From: Alkalibacillus silvisoli
GTDB lineage: Bacteria; Bacillota; Bacilli; Bacillales; Alkalibacillaceae
Direction: 5' to 3'
DNA length: 64,000 nucleotides
Assembly: GCF_039521975.1 (NCBI RefSeq)
Contig: NZ_BAAACZ010000010.1
Coordinates: forward strand, 1-64,000
Position 1 is the first letter of the stretch. Each line of letters opens with the position of its first letter. Position numbers and translations under genes: made by a program. This document shows positions 8,510 to 17,069 of the stretch, one piece after another. The notes beneath the pieces were generated by a model. The model saw only the letters and a list, made by a program, of their open reading frames with translations, had not been told where the DNA came from and ran no database searches.

Positions 8510-8953
8510 ATGAACGATTATAATAAACAAGATCAATCCGTTGTAACATTAGTTCAAGATAACGATCAATTTCTACTAATCTATCAATATCGAAAACCAA
8601 TTGATTCTTTCATCGTGCAATTACCTGGTGGAGGTGTTGAACAAGGTGAAGACCTAGAACAGGCCGCTAGACGAGAACTTCTAGAAGAAACAGGATACAG
8701 GTGCGGAAGCCTTCAATACCTTGGCCAAATGCATCCAGCCCCGTGGTTAGAGAATGAAATCACTCACGTCTTTTATACAAAAGAACTTCAAGAACAAGCT
8801 ACACAACAACTTGAGTCCCACGAATATATTGAAGTGTTTAAAATACCTGTAGAAAAATGTTTGCATCAAATTAAAGACTCTGAAATCACTGATCCTGAAG
8901 TTTGTTATGCTGTATTGCATTTATTATTAAAAGGCGAGTTAAACTTGAAATAA
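8510..8953 (+). CDS. Nudix hydrolase, ADP-ribose pyrophosphatase-like
   Basis: A 147-aa Nudix protein. The box is GGGVEQGEDLEQAARRELLEETGY at about residues 42-65 (motif residues G, E, REL, EE and G). The following GSLQYLGQMHPAPW contains the proline a short distance after the box that is usual in ADP-ribose/NDP-sugar pyrophosphatases (NudF/ADPRase type), so this substrate class is preferred, as inference. ATG 8510 follows AAAGGAG. It stands alone on the plus strand. Confidence 0.85.
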   Translation: MNDYNKQDQSVVTLVQDNDQFLLIYQYRKPIDSFIVQLPGGGVEQGEDLEQAARRELLEETGYRCGSLQYLGQMHPAPWLENEITHVFYTKELQEQATQQLESHEYIEVFKIPVEKCLHQIKDSEITDPEVCYAVLHLLLKGELNLK

Positions 8954-9021
8954 CAAAACTCTTGATATTTATGTAAAGTATGGTAAGTTGATAGAAATGT
9001 TATATATACTTGGGGGGTATT

Positions 9022-9435
9022 ATGGATTTGATTGAAGTCTTGCTAATCATACTAAGTGTGGTTATATTTATGGAAGTAATAAGTATGCTTTTAAGGAAAG
9101 CATTGAAGGTTGAAAAAGTTAAAACAGGCTTTAGATACTATAAAATCAATGAATTACACGGTAAAGTGAGTTGGGGATTAAGAATTTTAAATTTAGTTTC
9201 CTTTATCATCATCTTTTTCTATTTTTCAAATACACCGAATCCTCAGTTTTACATATTAATTGGAATAATAGTTGGCTTATCAATTATTGAAATAGTCGTT
9301 AATGCATTTTTCGAGTGGAAGCATTCCTCTACTCCCAGGCGGGCAATTGTTTCTATGGGAGAAGCGTTCATCATTTTGATTGCCGTTGCAGTTGTAATAC
9401 AATTCGATCTACTTAACCCCGTTATCAATAGCTAA
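9022..9435 (+). CDS. DUF4181-type small membrane protein
   Basis: A protein of about 137 residues with four predicted membrane helices: residues 1-22, 53-72, 78-97 and 112-130 or so, separated by a basic cytoplasmic loop (LRKALKVEKVKTGFRYYKINELHGK). The pattern helix - KVEK...N..H - three helices, with FEWKHS before the last, fits the Bacillus DUF4181 family. The family has no known function. The frame opens at TTG 9010, but that codon is part of the GGGGGG ribosome site, so ATG 9022 is chosen. Confidence 0.7.
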   Translation: MDLIEVLLIILSVVIFMEVISMLLRKALKVEKVKTGFRYYKINELHGKVSWGLRILNLVSFIIIFFYFSNTPNPQFYILIGIIVGLSIIEIVVNAFFEWKHSSTPRRAIVSMGEAFIILIAVAVVIQFDLLNPVINS

Positions 9436-9451
9436 AAGTGAGATAGATCAC

Positions 9452-9925
9452 CTAACCTTTAGCTATTGGTAAATTCAATATCCACTGTTCGCCAATCGGA
9501 CCATCTATTCTTCTTCCTGTGTCTTGAAAACCTACATTTGAATATAATTTTTGTGCTGCGATATTTTTATGATTAACGGCTAGTACCATTTCATTACAAT
9601 CCGGAAATTCTGAAGAAACAAACCCCGCTAATAATTGCATAGCTTTTAGTGCATACCCCTTCCCTTGGTCTTTCTCATTAATCGATAACGAAGTCAAAAG
9701 CATCGCATTCGGATTGTCAGTAAAGCTATTAACACGCTCTGTTTCATGTAGTAAGAAAAAGCCAACTGCATCGTTACCAGCTAATATAACGATTCGATAC
9801 TGCCCTTTATCAACTGTTTCGAAAGCATGAGGAAGACTGGTGAATTTAGCCTGTTCTTCTGGTAAATAAAATTGATTCAATGCATCTAAGTGTTGTTCTG
9901 AATAATGTGTTAAAGAGATACTCAA
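9452..9925 (-). CDS. GNAT-family N-acetyltransferase
   Basis: A 157-aa acetyltransferase. The acetyl-CoA binding segment is LSINEKDQGKGYALKAM near residues 80-96 (Q-x-x-G-x-G/A loop), and the C-terminal NIAAQKLYSNVGFQDTGR near 120-137 is the usual GNAT motif B. The acceptor is unknown. It is convergent with the DUF4181 gene. Confidence 0.88.
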   Translation of the reverse strand: MSISLTHYSEQHLDALNQFYLPEEQAKFTSLPHAFETVDKGQYRIVILAGNDAVGFFLLHETERVNSFTDNPNAMLLTSLSINEKDQGKGYALKAMQLLAGFVSSEFPDCNEMVLAVNHKNIAAQKLYSNVGFQDTGRRIDGPIGEQWILNLPIAKG

Positions 9926-9973
9926 TTTTCAAGGCCCCCTTAAATCCTCTATAATCTATTTTACCATAGACAC

Positions 9974-10005
9974 TAAAAAGCTCAGGGAGTACTCCCCTGA
10001 GCTTT
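9974..10005 (-). terminator. terminator of selO
   Basis: An 11-bp stem (9977-9987 with 9995-10005) is followed by a short U run on the minus strand. The stem overlaps the selO stop codon. Confidence 0.75.
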
Positions 10006-11458
10006 AAGTGCCACAAAATGTCATATAATCATCATCTGAATCATCTGGCTTAGTATATTCCAACTGATCTTTAGTATAAGCATATGGTTTAGAAAGAACG
10101 CGCAATAGGTTCTCCACTACCGTTAAATCACCATCTTTTTCAGCCGCTTCTAACGCTTCTTCAACCCGGTGATTACGAGGAATGACAGATGGATTATGCT
10201 TTTTCATTAATTCAAGTGATTTCTCTTTTGTTTCTTCTTGTCTGTTTAACCGTTCTTGCCATTTTTGATACCACTGTGTAAATCCTTCTGTTTGAAACAG
10301 TTTAAGCTCATCAAATTCTTCAAGGGTTAGACCTCTGAACGTATTAGTAAAATCAGCCTCGTGTTCCTTCATTAGACTTAATAATTCATCGATTAACGTT
10401 TCATCTCCATCTTCGCTATTAAATATACCAAGCTTAGCGCGCATACCCTCTAACCAATCATCACGATAATAATCAATAAATTGATGGACAATTTCCTCAG
10501 CTTTCTTTACAGCTTCATCCTCATCTTCATCAATTAAAGGAAGTAAACTCTCAGCCAACCGCGCTAAGTTCCACATCGCAATTCTTGGCTGATTACCATA
10601 TTTATAACGACCTTGTTCATCAATTGAACTAAAAACAGTCTCAGGGTCATAAGCATTCATAAAGGCACAAGGCCCATAATCAATTGTTTCACCACTAATC
10701 GTCATATTATCTGTATTCATCACACCATGAATAAAGCCAACTAACTGCCATTGACTAACAGCTTTCGCTTGTCGTTTCATCACTTCTTCTAATAAGAAAA
10801 TATAGCGGTTTTCTACCTCTTCATAACCTGAATAATGACGTTCTAATGCATAATCAGCCAACTCACGTAAATCGTCTGTCGTTCCAAACTGACGGGCATA
10901 TTGAAACGTTCCAACACGTAAATGACTATCTGCTACACGCGTTAGAATAGCACCTGGTTTGACCGTCTCACGCTTAACAGCCTCACCCGTAACCACTACA
11001 GCTAAGCTTCGGTTTGAAGGTACACCTAACGCATACATCGCTTCACTAATGACATATTCCCTTAACATAGGTCCAAGTACAGCACGACCATCTCCTCGTC
11101 TTGAATAAGGCGTCTGCCCAGAACCCTTTAACTGAACATCATAGCGTTTTCCATCAGGCGCCACTTGTTCACCTAATAAATGCGCTCGACCATCACCAAG
11201 CATTGTAAAGTGGCCAAATTGGTGACCAGCATAAGCCTGTGCTATAGGTGTAGAGTTTTCAGGTAATTTATTCCCTGAGAAAATATTCAAACCCTCTTCA
11301 GACTGTAGTGCCTGTCGATCAAGCCCTAATGAATTAGCCAAACTACCATTTAAAAAGACTATTTGCAAAGCTTCCACTGGCGTTGGCTTAACATGACTAT
11401 AAAACAGTTCAGGTAACTGAGTATAAGTATGTTCTAAGTTCCATCCCATTCCTGTCAT
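10004..11458 (-). CDS. selO: SelO/YdiU protein adenylyltransferase (AMPylator)
   Basis: A pseudokinase-fold enzyme that transfers AMP to Ser/Thr/Tyr residues of proteins and is linked to oxidative stress. The 484-aa length is normal. Motifs: NGS near residue 35, YAGHQFGHF near 76-84, GDGRAHLLGE, the ATP-site QLKGSGQTPYSRRGDGRAVLGP (pieces at about 110-131), VGTFQYARQF near 177, and the metal-site HGVMNTDNMTISGETIDYGPCAFM (pieces near 245-268). The C-terminus ends YMTFCGT, with the single Cys at the place of the selenocysteine of eukaryotic SelO. The ATG at 11458 has a weak site; ATG 11449 is a possible alternative. Confidence 0.95.
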   Translation of the reverse strand: MTGMGWNLEHTYTQLPELFYSHVKPTPVEALQIVFLNGSLANSLGLDRQALQSEEGLNIFSGNKLPENSTPIAQAYAGHQFGHFTMLGDGRAHLLGEQVAPDGKRYDVQLKGSGQTPYSRRGDGRAVLGPMLREYVISEAMYALGVPSNRSLAVVVTGEAVKRETVKPGAILTRVADSHLRVGTFQYARQFGTTDDLRELADYALERHYSGYEEVENRYIFLLEEVMKRQAKAVSQWQLVGFIHGVMNTDNMTISGETIDYGPCAFMNAYDPETVFSSIDEQGRYKYGNQPRIAMWNLARLAESLLPLIDEDEDEAVKKAEEIVHQFIDYYRDDWLEGMRAKLGIFNSEDGDETLIDELLSLMKEHEADFTNTFRGLTLEEFDELKLFQTEGFTQWYQKWQERLNRQEETKEKSLELMKKHNPSVIPRNHRVEEALEAAEKDGDLTVVENLLRVLSKPYAYTKDQLEYTKPDDSDDDYMTFCGT

Positions 11459-11839
11459 CGTATCCCTACTTTTTTGCTTTGTTAATTTTATATAAACATA
11501 CTGCCACTTTTATTGTCTACTACAACCCATCGTTTATACTTCCATCAACTATAGACACTTTTCACAAAAAATGATTTAGAAAAACAATTAATCCAACAAT
11601 TTGACACACCTTGCGTTATAAAGAACATTTTTTGATAATAAAATGTTAAATAAAGCACAAGTTTTGTATACAATATGTTTGAGTTCTAAACTTTTTTCAA
11701 TAAATTTGATAAAAAGACTAGTAATTATACTAACATTGTGTATACTATAATTTGGGGAAAAAATGTTTCAGTAAAGAAATACTTACTACATAGAGATATA
11801 CGCTTTTTTTTTTAGGATCAAATTTAGGGGGAGAAACCA

Positions 11840-11986
11840 TTGGCAATTTTAGATGATTCAGCTTTAATCGACGCTTACAGGGAGGCGATCGAGATCAACC
11901 TTTCTAAGGACTTTATTCAATTACTAGAGAGAGAGTTAAACTATAGAGGTTTTAACCTCACAGACATTAACCCTAAATATCACTAA
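11840..11986 (+). CDS. sda: Sda-like sporulation histidine kinase inhibitor (copy 1)
   Basis: A 48-aa protein too short for ordinary gene lists. It starts at TTG 11840, seven bases after AGGGGGAG. The body LDDSALIDAYREAIEINL then SKDFIQLLERELNYRGF follows the Bacillus Sda pattern (LSDELLIESY..A.E.NL..DFI.L...EI.RR) almost residue for residue, forming the two-helix hairpin that binds the DHp domain of sporulation kinases such as KinA and blocks phosphorelay. A 10-residue tail (TDINPKYH end) is extra. A terminator follows at once. About 380 bp upstream (11459-11839) is very A/T rich with a TATAAT at 11746-11751; I saw no clear DnaA box there, although B. subtilis sda has them. Confidence 0.88.
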   Translation: MAILDDSALIDAYREAIEINLSKDFIQLLERELNYRGFNLTDINPKYH

Positions 11987-11997
11987 ACCTCATGAAC

Positions 11998-12030
11998 AGA
12001 GAGCTAGGCTAGTCCAAGCTCTTTTTTTTT
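11998..12030 (+). terminator. terminator of sda copy 1
   Basis: A GAGCTaGG / CCaAGCTC hairpin is followed by an uninterrupted T run, just downstream of the small gene. Confidence 0.85.
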
Positions 12031-12151
12031 ATTGCACATTCACTACTTTTTACCCATTTTTAAATTACTGGTTTCAATTTTTCTAATAGGGGTATCTAAT
12101 GAATATAAACATACAGTTAAAGACTGTATTCCCCTTTTTCCCATATAGGAA

Positions 12152-12190
12152 AAAAGCGAGAGAGTTCACCAATTAGAACCTTCTCGCTTT
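12152..12190. terminator. terminator downstream of the AraC-GyrI gene
   Basis: The hairpin AAAGCGAGA..GTTC / GAAC..TCTCGCTTT has A and T tracts on both sides, so it can work for both directions. It mainly ends the minus-strand regulator at 12207. A 24-codon frame at 12100-12174 (ATG after AGGGG) runs into it and is too short to call. Confidence 0.85.
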
Positions 12191-12206
12191 CTTTTTTGTC
12201 ATACAC

Positions 12207-13079
12207 TTATTGCTTTTTTACTGGAATCCAAATCTCGCTTTTGAAGTTAGGTGATGATAAATCCATCCCTTCATTCCATAAAATCTCTGGACCTTCAACT
12301 TGTTCATAATTGGCTGTTGGAAACCATTCAGAATATATCCTTCCCCAAACATCTTGTAATGCTTTAGGAAATTGCCCTTCTGCTTTAAACACAGCCCAGC
12401 TAGACTTTTGTACCGTTAACGCTGAAAATGAAGTACTAATATCCCTCGTTGTAGCAACCCCTATATAATGATCAAGTTCACCCTTCTCCTCCATTCGTCC
12501 TTCAGAAAAGTTGGTTGATGCACTAATTAACCCGCGAGGCTCAATATTCGATAAGCCTTTGAGCTCATTAATCATTTCTTCATCAAGACTTTCCCACATT
12601 GAAGCAATCTCTGGATTAACTCCTTCAAAAATAATAGGAACTCTCTTTTTCAGTCCGACAATGTTAAACTCTTCTTTCTCAACAATTCTGTATTCCATCT
12701 CATTCCCTCCTACTATTGATAATTGAAGGTTCATTGGTGGATAAGCTTTAAGAGAATGACCATTCACCCTAGCTTCTGTTGGTGTTAAACCATGTAACTT
12801 TTGAAAAGCTCTTGCGAAAGAATCAGATGAGTTATAGCCATACTTAAAAGCAATGTCAATCACCCGCAAATCACTATTCGACAGTTCAAATGCCGCCAAA
12901 CTTAACCGTCTGCGTCGAATATATTCAGACAATGGAATGCCTGATAGAGAAGAAAACATTTTCTTAAAGTGATACTCTGAACAAAGCGTAACCCGTTCCA
13001 ACTCTGTAAAATTAATTTCCTCCATAAGATGACGATCGACATATTTGATCCCTTCATTCATTCTATTAATAAAGCCCAC
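12207..13079 (-). CDS. AraC-family regulator with GyrI-like effector domain
   Basis: About 290 aa. The N-terminal double helix-turn-helix (residues 8-105) contains EYHFKKMFSSLSGIPLSEYIRRRRLSLAA and IDIAFKYGYNSSDSFARAFQKLHG (AraC signature in pieces). The C-terminal half (from EYRIVEKEEFNIVGLKKR) is a GyrI/SbmC-like ligand domain ending SEIWIPVKK. Such Rob/BmrR-style proteins sense small drugs or stress compounds. The frame opens at GTG 13094 inside the AGGAGG site, so GTG 13079 is the likely start. It is a clear paralogue of 19582-20427; the target is unknown. Confidence 0.88.
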   Translation of the reverse strand: MGFINRMNEGIKYVDRHLMEEINFTELERVTLCSEYHFKKMFSSLSGIPLSEYIRRRRLSLAAFELSNSDLRVIDIAFKYGYNSSDSFARAFQKLHGLTPTEARVNGHSLKAYPPMNLQLSIVGGNEMEYRIVEKEEFNIVGLKKRVPIIFEGVNPEIASMWESLDEEMINELKGLSNIEPRGLISASTNFSEGRMEEKGELDHYIGVATTRDISTSFSALTVQKSSWAVFKAEGQFPKALQDVWGRIYSEWFPTANYEQVEGPEILWNEGMDLSSPNFKSEIWIPVKKQ

Positions 13080-13392
13080 ACAATCCCTCCTCACCTAATA
13101 CAATAACAGGAGCTCGCATGTTCAACCCGACAATCCTTGGTCATTTATTGTCGGGTCGAATTAGTACTATTAAAGCCTTGCCTCGATTCATTATAATATA
13201 AGTAGCTAACATCTTCTTAATAATGGTTCAGTGAGTCCTCTAAGAAGTGAACATAACTAAAATCCAAACAATGGAGGAATTTAAAATTCTAATAGCCCGT
13301 TGCGATTAAATGTCCCAATGTAATGATAAAATTTATATATTTGTATTCGGCTGTACAATAATATTTTTAATATCATTAAATAATTATGGTTA

Positions 13393-13421
13393 TTGAACGA
13401 TATAAAGGGTATATATAAATA
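13393..13421 (+). promoter_or_regulatory. promoter of sda copy 2
   Basis: TTGAAC (13393-13398), 17-bp spacer, TAAATA (13416-13421), 28 bp before the start codon. The rest of the gap 13095-13392 has a perfect 8-bp inverted pair CCCGACAA / TTGTCGGG around 13126-13156 and nothing else I can call. Confidence 0.55.
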
Positions 13422-13448
13422 GTAAAAAAGAATCAGGAGGAGAGCCTA

Positions 13449-13571
13449 GTGGAGATATTAGATAACTCTACGCTTATAAACACTTATAAAAGAGCTGTTG
13501 AAATCAAATTAAGCCAAGAATTTATATATTTACTGGAAAAAGAAATAAAATATAGAGGTTTGAACTTTTAG
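13449..13571 (+). CDS. sda: Sda-like sporulation histidine kinase inhibitor (copy 2)
   Basis: A 40-aa protein, GTG start at 13449, eight bases after AGGAGG at 13435-13440. Its sequence (ILDNSTLINTYKRAVEIKL then SQEFIYLLEKEIKYRGL) aligns end to end with the copy at 11840: ILD.S.LI..Y..A.EI.L...FI.LLE.E..YRG. It lacks the extra tail, so it is closer in length to classical Sda. It has its own promoter and terminator. Two separate sda genes 1.5 kb apart imply a duplicated sporulation checkpoint or divergence towards a different kinase. Confidence 0.87.
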   Translation: MEILDNSTLINTYKRAVEIKLSQEFIYLLEKEIKYRGLNF

Positions 13572-13610
13572 CTGTTTCAGCCAAAGAGCGCTAACAGTTC
13601 CAATTTTTAT

Positions 13611-13650
13611 AAGTTAAGGCGAGCGGGAGCCCCACTCGTCTTAACTTTTC
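13611..13650 (+). terminator. terminator of sda copy 2
   Basis: A 13-bp stem (AAGTTAAGgCGAG with CTCGtCTTAACTT, one G-U pair) is followed by a T-rich tract. Confidence 0.85.
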
Positions 13651-13766
13651 TATTCAATACTTTTGTAGCCACTTATTTGTGTTTGTTAATGTTTGATTCA
13701 ATCGCAAATTCAGGCAAGATCAACTTAGTAAGTGCAACGAATTCAACCACTTTATTTAACTTTTAC

Positions 13767-14285
13767 TTAACCTCTATTATTTGAACACCAAAAAGCATAA
13801 ACGACACCAGCAACCAAATTAGGGTCAAAATGATGATCACCTGGTTCAAAATCAATGACATATTGACGATTAGTTATAAACCCTTGTGCCTTAGTTTTCC
13901 CTACTTCATTTTCATCAAGGAAAATAGTACCTTCTGGCTTCAGACTCCAACTAGCTTCTATAGATAATGTAATAGTTTCATCAAAATGATAGTCGACTCG
14001 ATGTTTTTCTTTCAACCCTTTTGCACTCGTTATCGTTGTCAGCAAACGATTATTTTCGGTCACATCCCAATGATAACCTTCACGAATTGAGAATGATTGT
14101 TGTGTAATGTCATAAGTTTGACCTGATCCGATTACCTCAATATTTACATCATACTGAAGGTTGGATGAAGGTCTTTCTTTAGGAGGGCGAGCCCAGCGTC
14201 TCATTTTACCAGTTGGGTAATTACCTTGTTTTATATTTAAAAACTTAGTCGTTCCAAAAAAAGGGCGATCAAATGTCAAATTCAT
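13767..14285 (-). CDS. hypothetical protein, beta-rich
   Basis: 172 aa; I do not recognise the family. It lacks a signal peptide and membrane helices. The N-terminus is basic (FGTTKFLNIKQGNYPTGKMRRWARPP) and the rest alternates short hydrophobic strands, e.g. YDVNIEVIGSG, RLLTTITSA, ITLSIEAS, GTIFLDENEVG, which suggests a beta-sandwich. It lies 18 bp after the Nudix gene at 14304 and is probably cotranscribed with it. Confidence 0.6.
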   Translation of the reverse strand: MNLTFDRPFFGTTKFLNIKQGNYPTGKMRRWARPPKERPSSNLQYDVNIEVIGSGQTYDITQQSFSIREGYHWDVTENNRLLTTITSAKGLKEKHRVDYHFDETITLSIEASWSLKPEGTIFLDENEVGKTKAQGFITNRQYVIDFEPGDHHFDPNLVAGVVYAFWCSNNRG

Positions 14286-14303
14286 TATGATTCCTCCATC
14301 AAA

Positions 14304-14747
14304 CTATAATAACTTCATCTCCCAATTTTCATCATAGAAGAATTCACTTAAACTATTAGACTCAAATACTTCAACCATACTTTCAAAATCATTGGCCAAC
14401 TGATAATTCTTTAACTCGTCCTTTTTAATCCAGAACACATCACCCTCTTCTGATGATGTTACCTCACCTTCGAATTGATCAGTTTTGTAAAACAGGACTA
14501 GATAACGGTCCGCACCTTTAGGTTTAAACTGCTTAACGCCACAAAGTGTTGGCGTTTTAATGATTAGACCCGTTTCCTCATAAACCTCTCGAATAACCGA
14601 ATCAAAAAAGGATTCACCATTTTCGATATGACCACCTGGAAATGTAATGCCTGGCCAGTCTTTATTCAAACGTTCTTGAACTAATATGTAATCACCATCA
14701 TACACCATACACATATTCGTTAAAATTATATTTTCACTTTTTCCCAT
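14304..14747 (-). CDS. Nudix hydrolase, MutT/8-oxo-dGTPase-like
   Basis: 147 aa. The Nudix box GGHIENGESFFDSVIREVYEETG sits at about residues 37-59. The N-terminal NMCMVYDGDYILVQERLNKDWPG and the DVFWIKKDEL near 105-114 resemble Bacillus 8-oxo-dGTP diphosphatase-type proteins. It is the first gene of a likely two-gene unit with the hypothetical protein at 13767. Confidence 0.87.
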   Translation of the reverse strand: MGKSENIILTNMCMVYDGDYILVQERLNKDWPGITFPGGHIENGESFFDSVIREVYEETGLIIKTPTLCGVKQFKPKGADRYLVLFYKTDQFEGEVTSSEEGDVFWIKKDELKNYQLANDFESMVEVFESNSLSEFFYDENWEMKLL

Positions 14748-14915
14748 CTCACCCTACACCACTTTCTTCTAAATCTATCTTACATAATTTATCCAATTTC
14801 ATGTTATCACACTTTACTGTGAAAACACGAAATTGGATTGGCAACAAGGTCATTAAACATTATAATTAGTTCTTTATTTTAAGAGAGTGAAAGACTTAAT
14901 GTGAGAATCAATTTT

Positions 14916-15713
14916 TTACCTTAATTTATCAGCAATAATGTTAGCAGCCTTTTTAGGCACAAGTCGGTATAAGCGGTCCATCATTTTTGAGTCTTTTCCA
15001 GCTAGAACACGGTATTTGTCATCTTCCATTCCACTAACAATTATTTCTGCTGCTTCTTCTGGAGTTAGTAGTTTGTGTGACTGTCCTTCATCGTCACCAC
15101 TTGATTCTCTTGTGCCCTCTGCATTAGAGTTCTCCATAATATTCGTCCCTACTCCACCTGGGAAAACGACTGTTACATTAACATTTGTATCCTTTAACTC
15201 AGAATGTAATCCTTCTGTTAGAAGTTTCACCGCTGCTTTGGACGCTCCATAAATGGTTTGTCCTGGCACAGGCAAAAAACCACCCATACTTGATACATTC
15301 GTAATGTGCGCTTCTGGTCTTTCTAAGAAATATGGCAAGAAAGACTTTGTCATATATAGTGTCCCATTGAAGTTAACATTCATGACTAAATCAATTTTTT
15401 CATAATCTAAGTCTTCTACATCAACAAAAGGCTGAATAATACCAGCATTATTAATAATGCCGTCTACTTTGCCATGGTGGTCAATCACTTCACTAGGTAG
15501 AGACTCGACTGCCTCACGATCTGTTATATCAACAACATGTGTTGATAGATAATCACGATGTTCACCTGAATGGTTCACCGTCTCCTCTAACCCGCCACTA
15601 TTAACATCAACAGCGGCAACAGAAGCTCCTTTATTTAATAGATTTAATACGAGTTCTCGGCCAATGCCATTTCCTCCACCTGTCACAACAATCACTTTGT
15701 CCCTAACTTTCAT
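14916..15713 (-). CDS. short-chain dehydrogenase/reductase
   Basis: 265 aa, classical SDR. The cofactor loop is VTGGGNGIGRE near residues 10-20, followed by VAAVDVNSGG whose Asp suggests NAD preference; NNAG lies near 87, the catalytic Ser is in NVSSMGG near 138, and YGASK near 155. The C-terminus has a basic amphipathic tail (RLYRLVPKKAANIIADKLR). The substrate is unknown. It is divergent from the TetR-like gene at 15894, whose probable operator covers its promoter, so it is likely induced by that regulator's ligand. Confidence 0.9.
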   Translation of the reverse strand: MKVRDKVIVVTGGGNGIGRELVLNLLNKGASVAAVDVNSGGLEETVNHSGEHRDYLSTHVVDITDREAVESLPSEVIDHHGKVDGIINNAGIIQPFVDVEDLDYEKIDLVMNVNFNGTLYMTKSFLPYFLERPEAHITNVSSMGGFLPVPGQTIYGASKAAVKLLTEGLHSELKDTNVNVTVVFPGGVGTNIMENSNAEGTRESSGDDEGQSHKLLTPEEAAEIIVSGMEDDKYRVLAGKDSKMMDRLYRLVPKKAANIIADKLR

Positions 15714-15803
15714 GTAACTTCTCTCCCTTTATAAAATGATTTTTTACTAAGTGTTCATTAATCCATGCTAAAATAAAGCTGTAAACTTTTATTAAGAATC
15801 CCC

Positions 15804-15840
15804 ACACTTTTATTATACATTTGTATAATAAAAGTGTCAT
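15804..15840 (-). promoter_or_regulatory. 34-bp perfect palindrome over the SDR promoter
   Basis: Arms of 16 bp (15804-15819 and 15822-15837) surround a 2-bp centre; the core reads TTATACA-TT-TGTATAA. The minus-strand promoter ATGACA (15840-15835), 17 bp, TATAAT (15817-15812) is embedded in it. This is the expected layout for repression by the divergent TetR-like regulator. Confidence 0.8.
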
Positions 15841-15893
15841 CAAATATACTTAAATATAAAATGATTCAAAACAGCTAAGGAGATAAGATTAAA

Positions 15894-16445
15894 ATGAAAC
15901 GGGATTTAAGGGTTGTAAAAACAAAACAAAACTTAAAAATTGCTTTACTTGAACTTTTAAAAGAAAAACCATTAGAGGATATTACCGTTACAGAACTATG
16001 TAGGAATTCAAAGATAACGAGACGAACCTTCTATCTTCACTATAACAATGTTCCACATTACTTCGAGGAATTTATAGACCATCTCTTACTAGAACTTGAA
16101 GACGCCATAACTAAAACAACTCAAGACAGAATCGAAAACAAAGATCAACTTGAGCCAAAAATGATCAATCTATTTGAACATGTGTATGAAAATAAAGAAA
16201 TTTATAGTTTTATTTTTAGTAGTAGCTCGAAATTTTCTTATTATGAAATGTTTCTTAACAAAATTAAGTTATTGGTTAAATATTCAATGAAGTCACGTAA
16301 TTTACAACAAGAGAAGATTGATTTCAAAGTTTCTTTTTATGCTAATGCGATTTTAGGGTTGGTATTAGAGTGGTATTATGAAGGGTTTCAAACGTCTACT
16401 GACGATATGAACCAAGCATTGATCAGAGAACTAACTAATAATTAA
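15894..16445 (+). CDS. TetR/AcrR-family transcriptional regulator
   Basis: 183 aa. The N-terminal HTH (residues 10-50) reads LKIALLELLKEKPLEDITVTELCRNSKITRRTFYLHYNN in pieces, the TetR pattern with RRTFYLHY in place of the usual R.T.Y.HF. The C-terminal helical domain (FEHVYENKEIYSFIFSS, YANAILGLVLEWYYEGF) is of the TetR_C type seen with dihydroxyacetone-kinase-like regulators. It is divergent from the SDR gene and separated by the palindrome at 15804. Confidence 0.88.
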   Translation: MKRDLRVVKTKQNLKIALLELLKEKPLEDITVTELCRNSKITRRTFYLHYNNVPHYFEEFIDHLLLELEDAITKTTQDRIENKDQLEPKMINLFEHVYENKEIYSFIFSSSSKFSYYEMFLNKIKLLVKYSMKSRNLQQEKIDFKVSFYANAILGLVLEWYYEGFQTSTDDMNQALIRELTNN

Positions 16446-16471
16446 ACCAGCTAACTCTAGTTAGCTGGTTT
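16444..16471. terminator. bidirectional terminator
   Basis: A perfect 12-bp stem with a TCTA loop (16444-16455, 16460-16471) lies between the convergent TetR-like gene and the thioesterase. Confidence 0.88.
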
Positions 16472-16474
16472 TCC

Positions 16475-16945
16475 TCACCTTAACAAAGAACGGTTTTTCC
16501 GGTGTTCTTTCCTAGCAGGTGCTGTATCATATAACCTTTTTTCCTCTTCTGATTCTGGAACAACTCTTGGTACTGGAATAGGTTTTCCGTACTGATCGAC
16601 TGCGACCATAGTAAGGAAAGATTCTGTTGTTAGTTCTTTCTTCCTTTGTAGTAAATCATCAGCATATACTTTGACGAACACTTCCATCGATGAACGACCT
16701 GTCCTAGTTACAAACGCTTCTAAAGTTAAAGCATCTCCTACTTTTGCAGATGACAGGAAATCTACTGAATCAATAGAAGCTGTCACAACTGCAGCGTTAG
16801 AGTGCTTCATTGCTGTTAAAGCAGCAATTTCATCGATAAATGCTAACACCTTGCCACCGAATATTGTATCTAAATGATTCGTATCAGGTGGAAGGACTAG
16901 TTTTGTCTGTTTCATTTTCGAATAACTAACCGGTAATGGTTCCAA
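16475..16945 (-). CDS. acyl-CoA thioesterase, hot-dog fold (YkhA/YciA-like)
   Basis: About 156 aa. Hydrolyses acyl-CoA in the cytosol. Hot-dog signature: PPDTNHLDTIFGGKVLAFIDEIAALTAMKHSN (pieces near residues 19-50), with the D/N-H...GG...D arrangement, then VGDALTLEAFVTRTGRSSMEVFVKV. The start is TTG 16945, eight bases after GGGAGG; the longer frame to 16984 has no ribosome site. It is the only gene downstream of the cobalamin riboswitch at 17070, an unusual pairing that hints at a role in B12-linked (propionyl/methylmalonyl) CoA balance; that role is inference only. Confidence 0.85.
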   Translation of the reverse strand: MEPLPVSYSKMKQTKLVLPPDTNHLDTIFGGKVLAFIDEIAALTAMKHSNAAVVTASIDSVDFLSSAKVGDALTLEAFVTRTGRSSMEVFVKVYADDLLQRKKELTTESFLTMVAVDQYGKPIPVPRVVPESEEEKRLYDTAPARKEHRKNRSLLR

Positions 16946-16989
16946 TCTATTAACCTCCCATACTATTAATAATGAAAAGGCCAAACTAA

Positions 16990-17028
16990 TTATGGAACCA
17001 CACCATAACTCGAAACATAGTCAACCAT
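16990..17028 (-). CDS. 12-codon leader ORF after cobalamin riboswitch
   Basis: ATG 17028 to TAA 16990 encodes MVDYVSSYGVVP. It is preceded by AGGAGGG at near-ideal spacing. That ribosome site can pair with the segment TTCCTA just upstream, so it appears to be what the riboswitch hides or frees. The ORF ends 44 nt before the thioesterase TTG. It could be a coupling leader or the remnant of a lost target gene. Confidence 0.4.
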   Translation of the reverse strand: MVDYVSSYGVVP

Positions 17029-17069
17029 GACGTAACACCCTCCTATCTCCCGTAGGAATTCATGTTCTT

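Noticed and set aside
12100..12174. 24-codon ORF after AGGGG
   Set aside because: Runs into a terminator hairpin and has no recognisable features.
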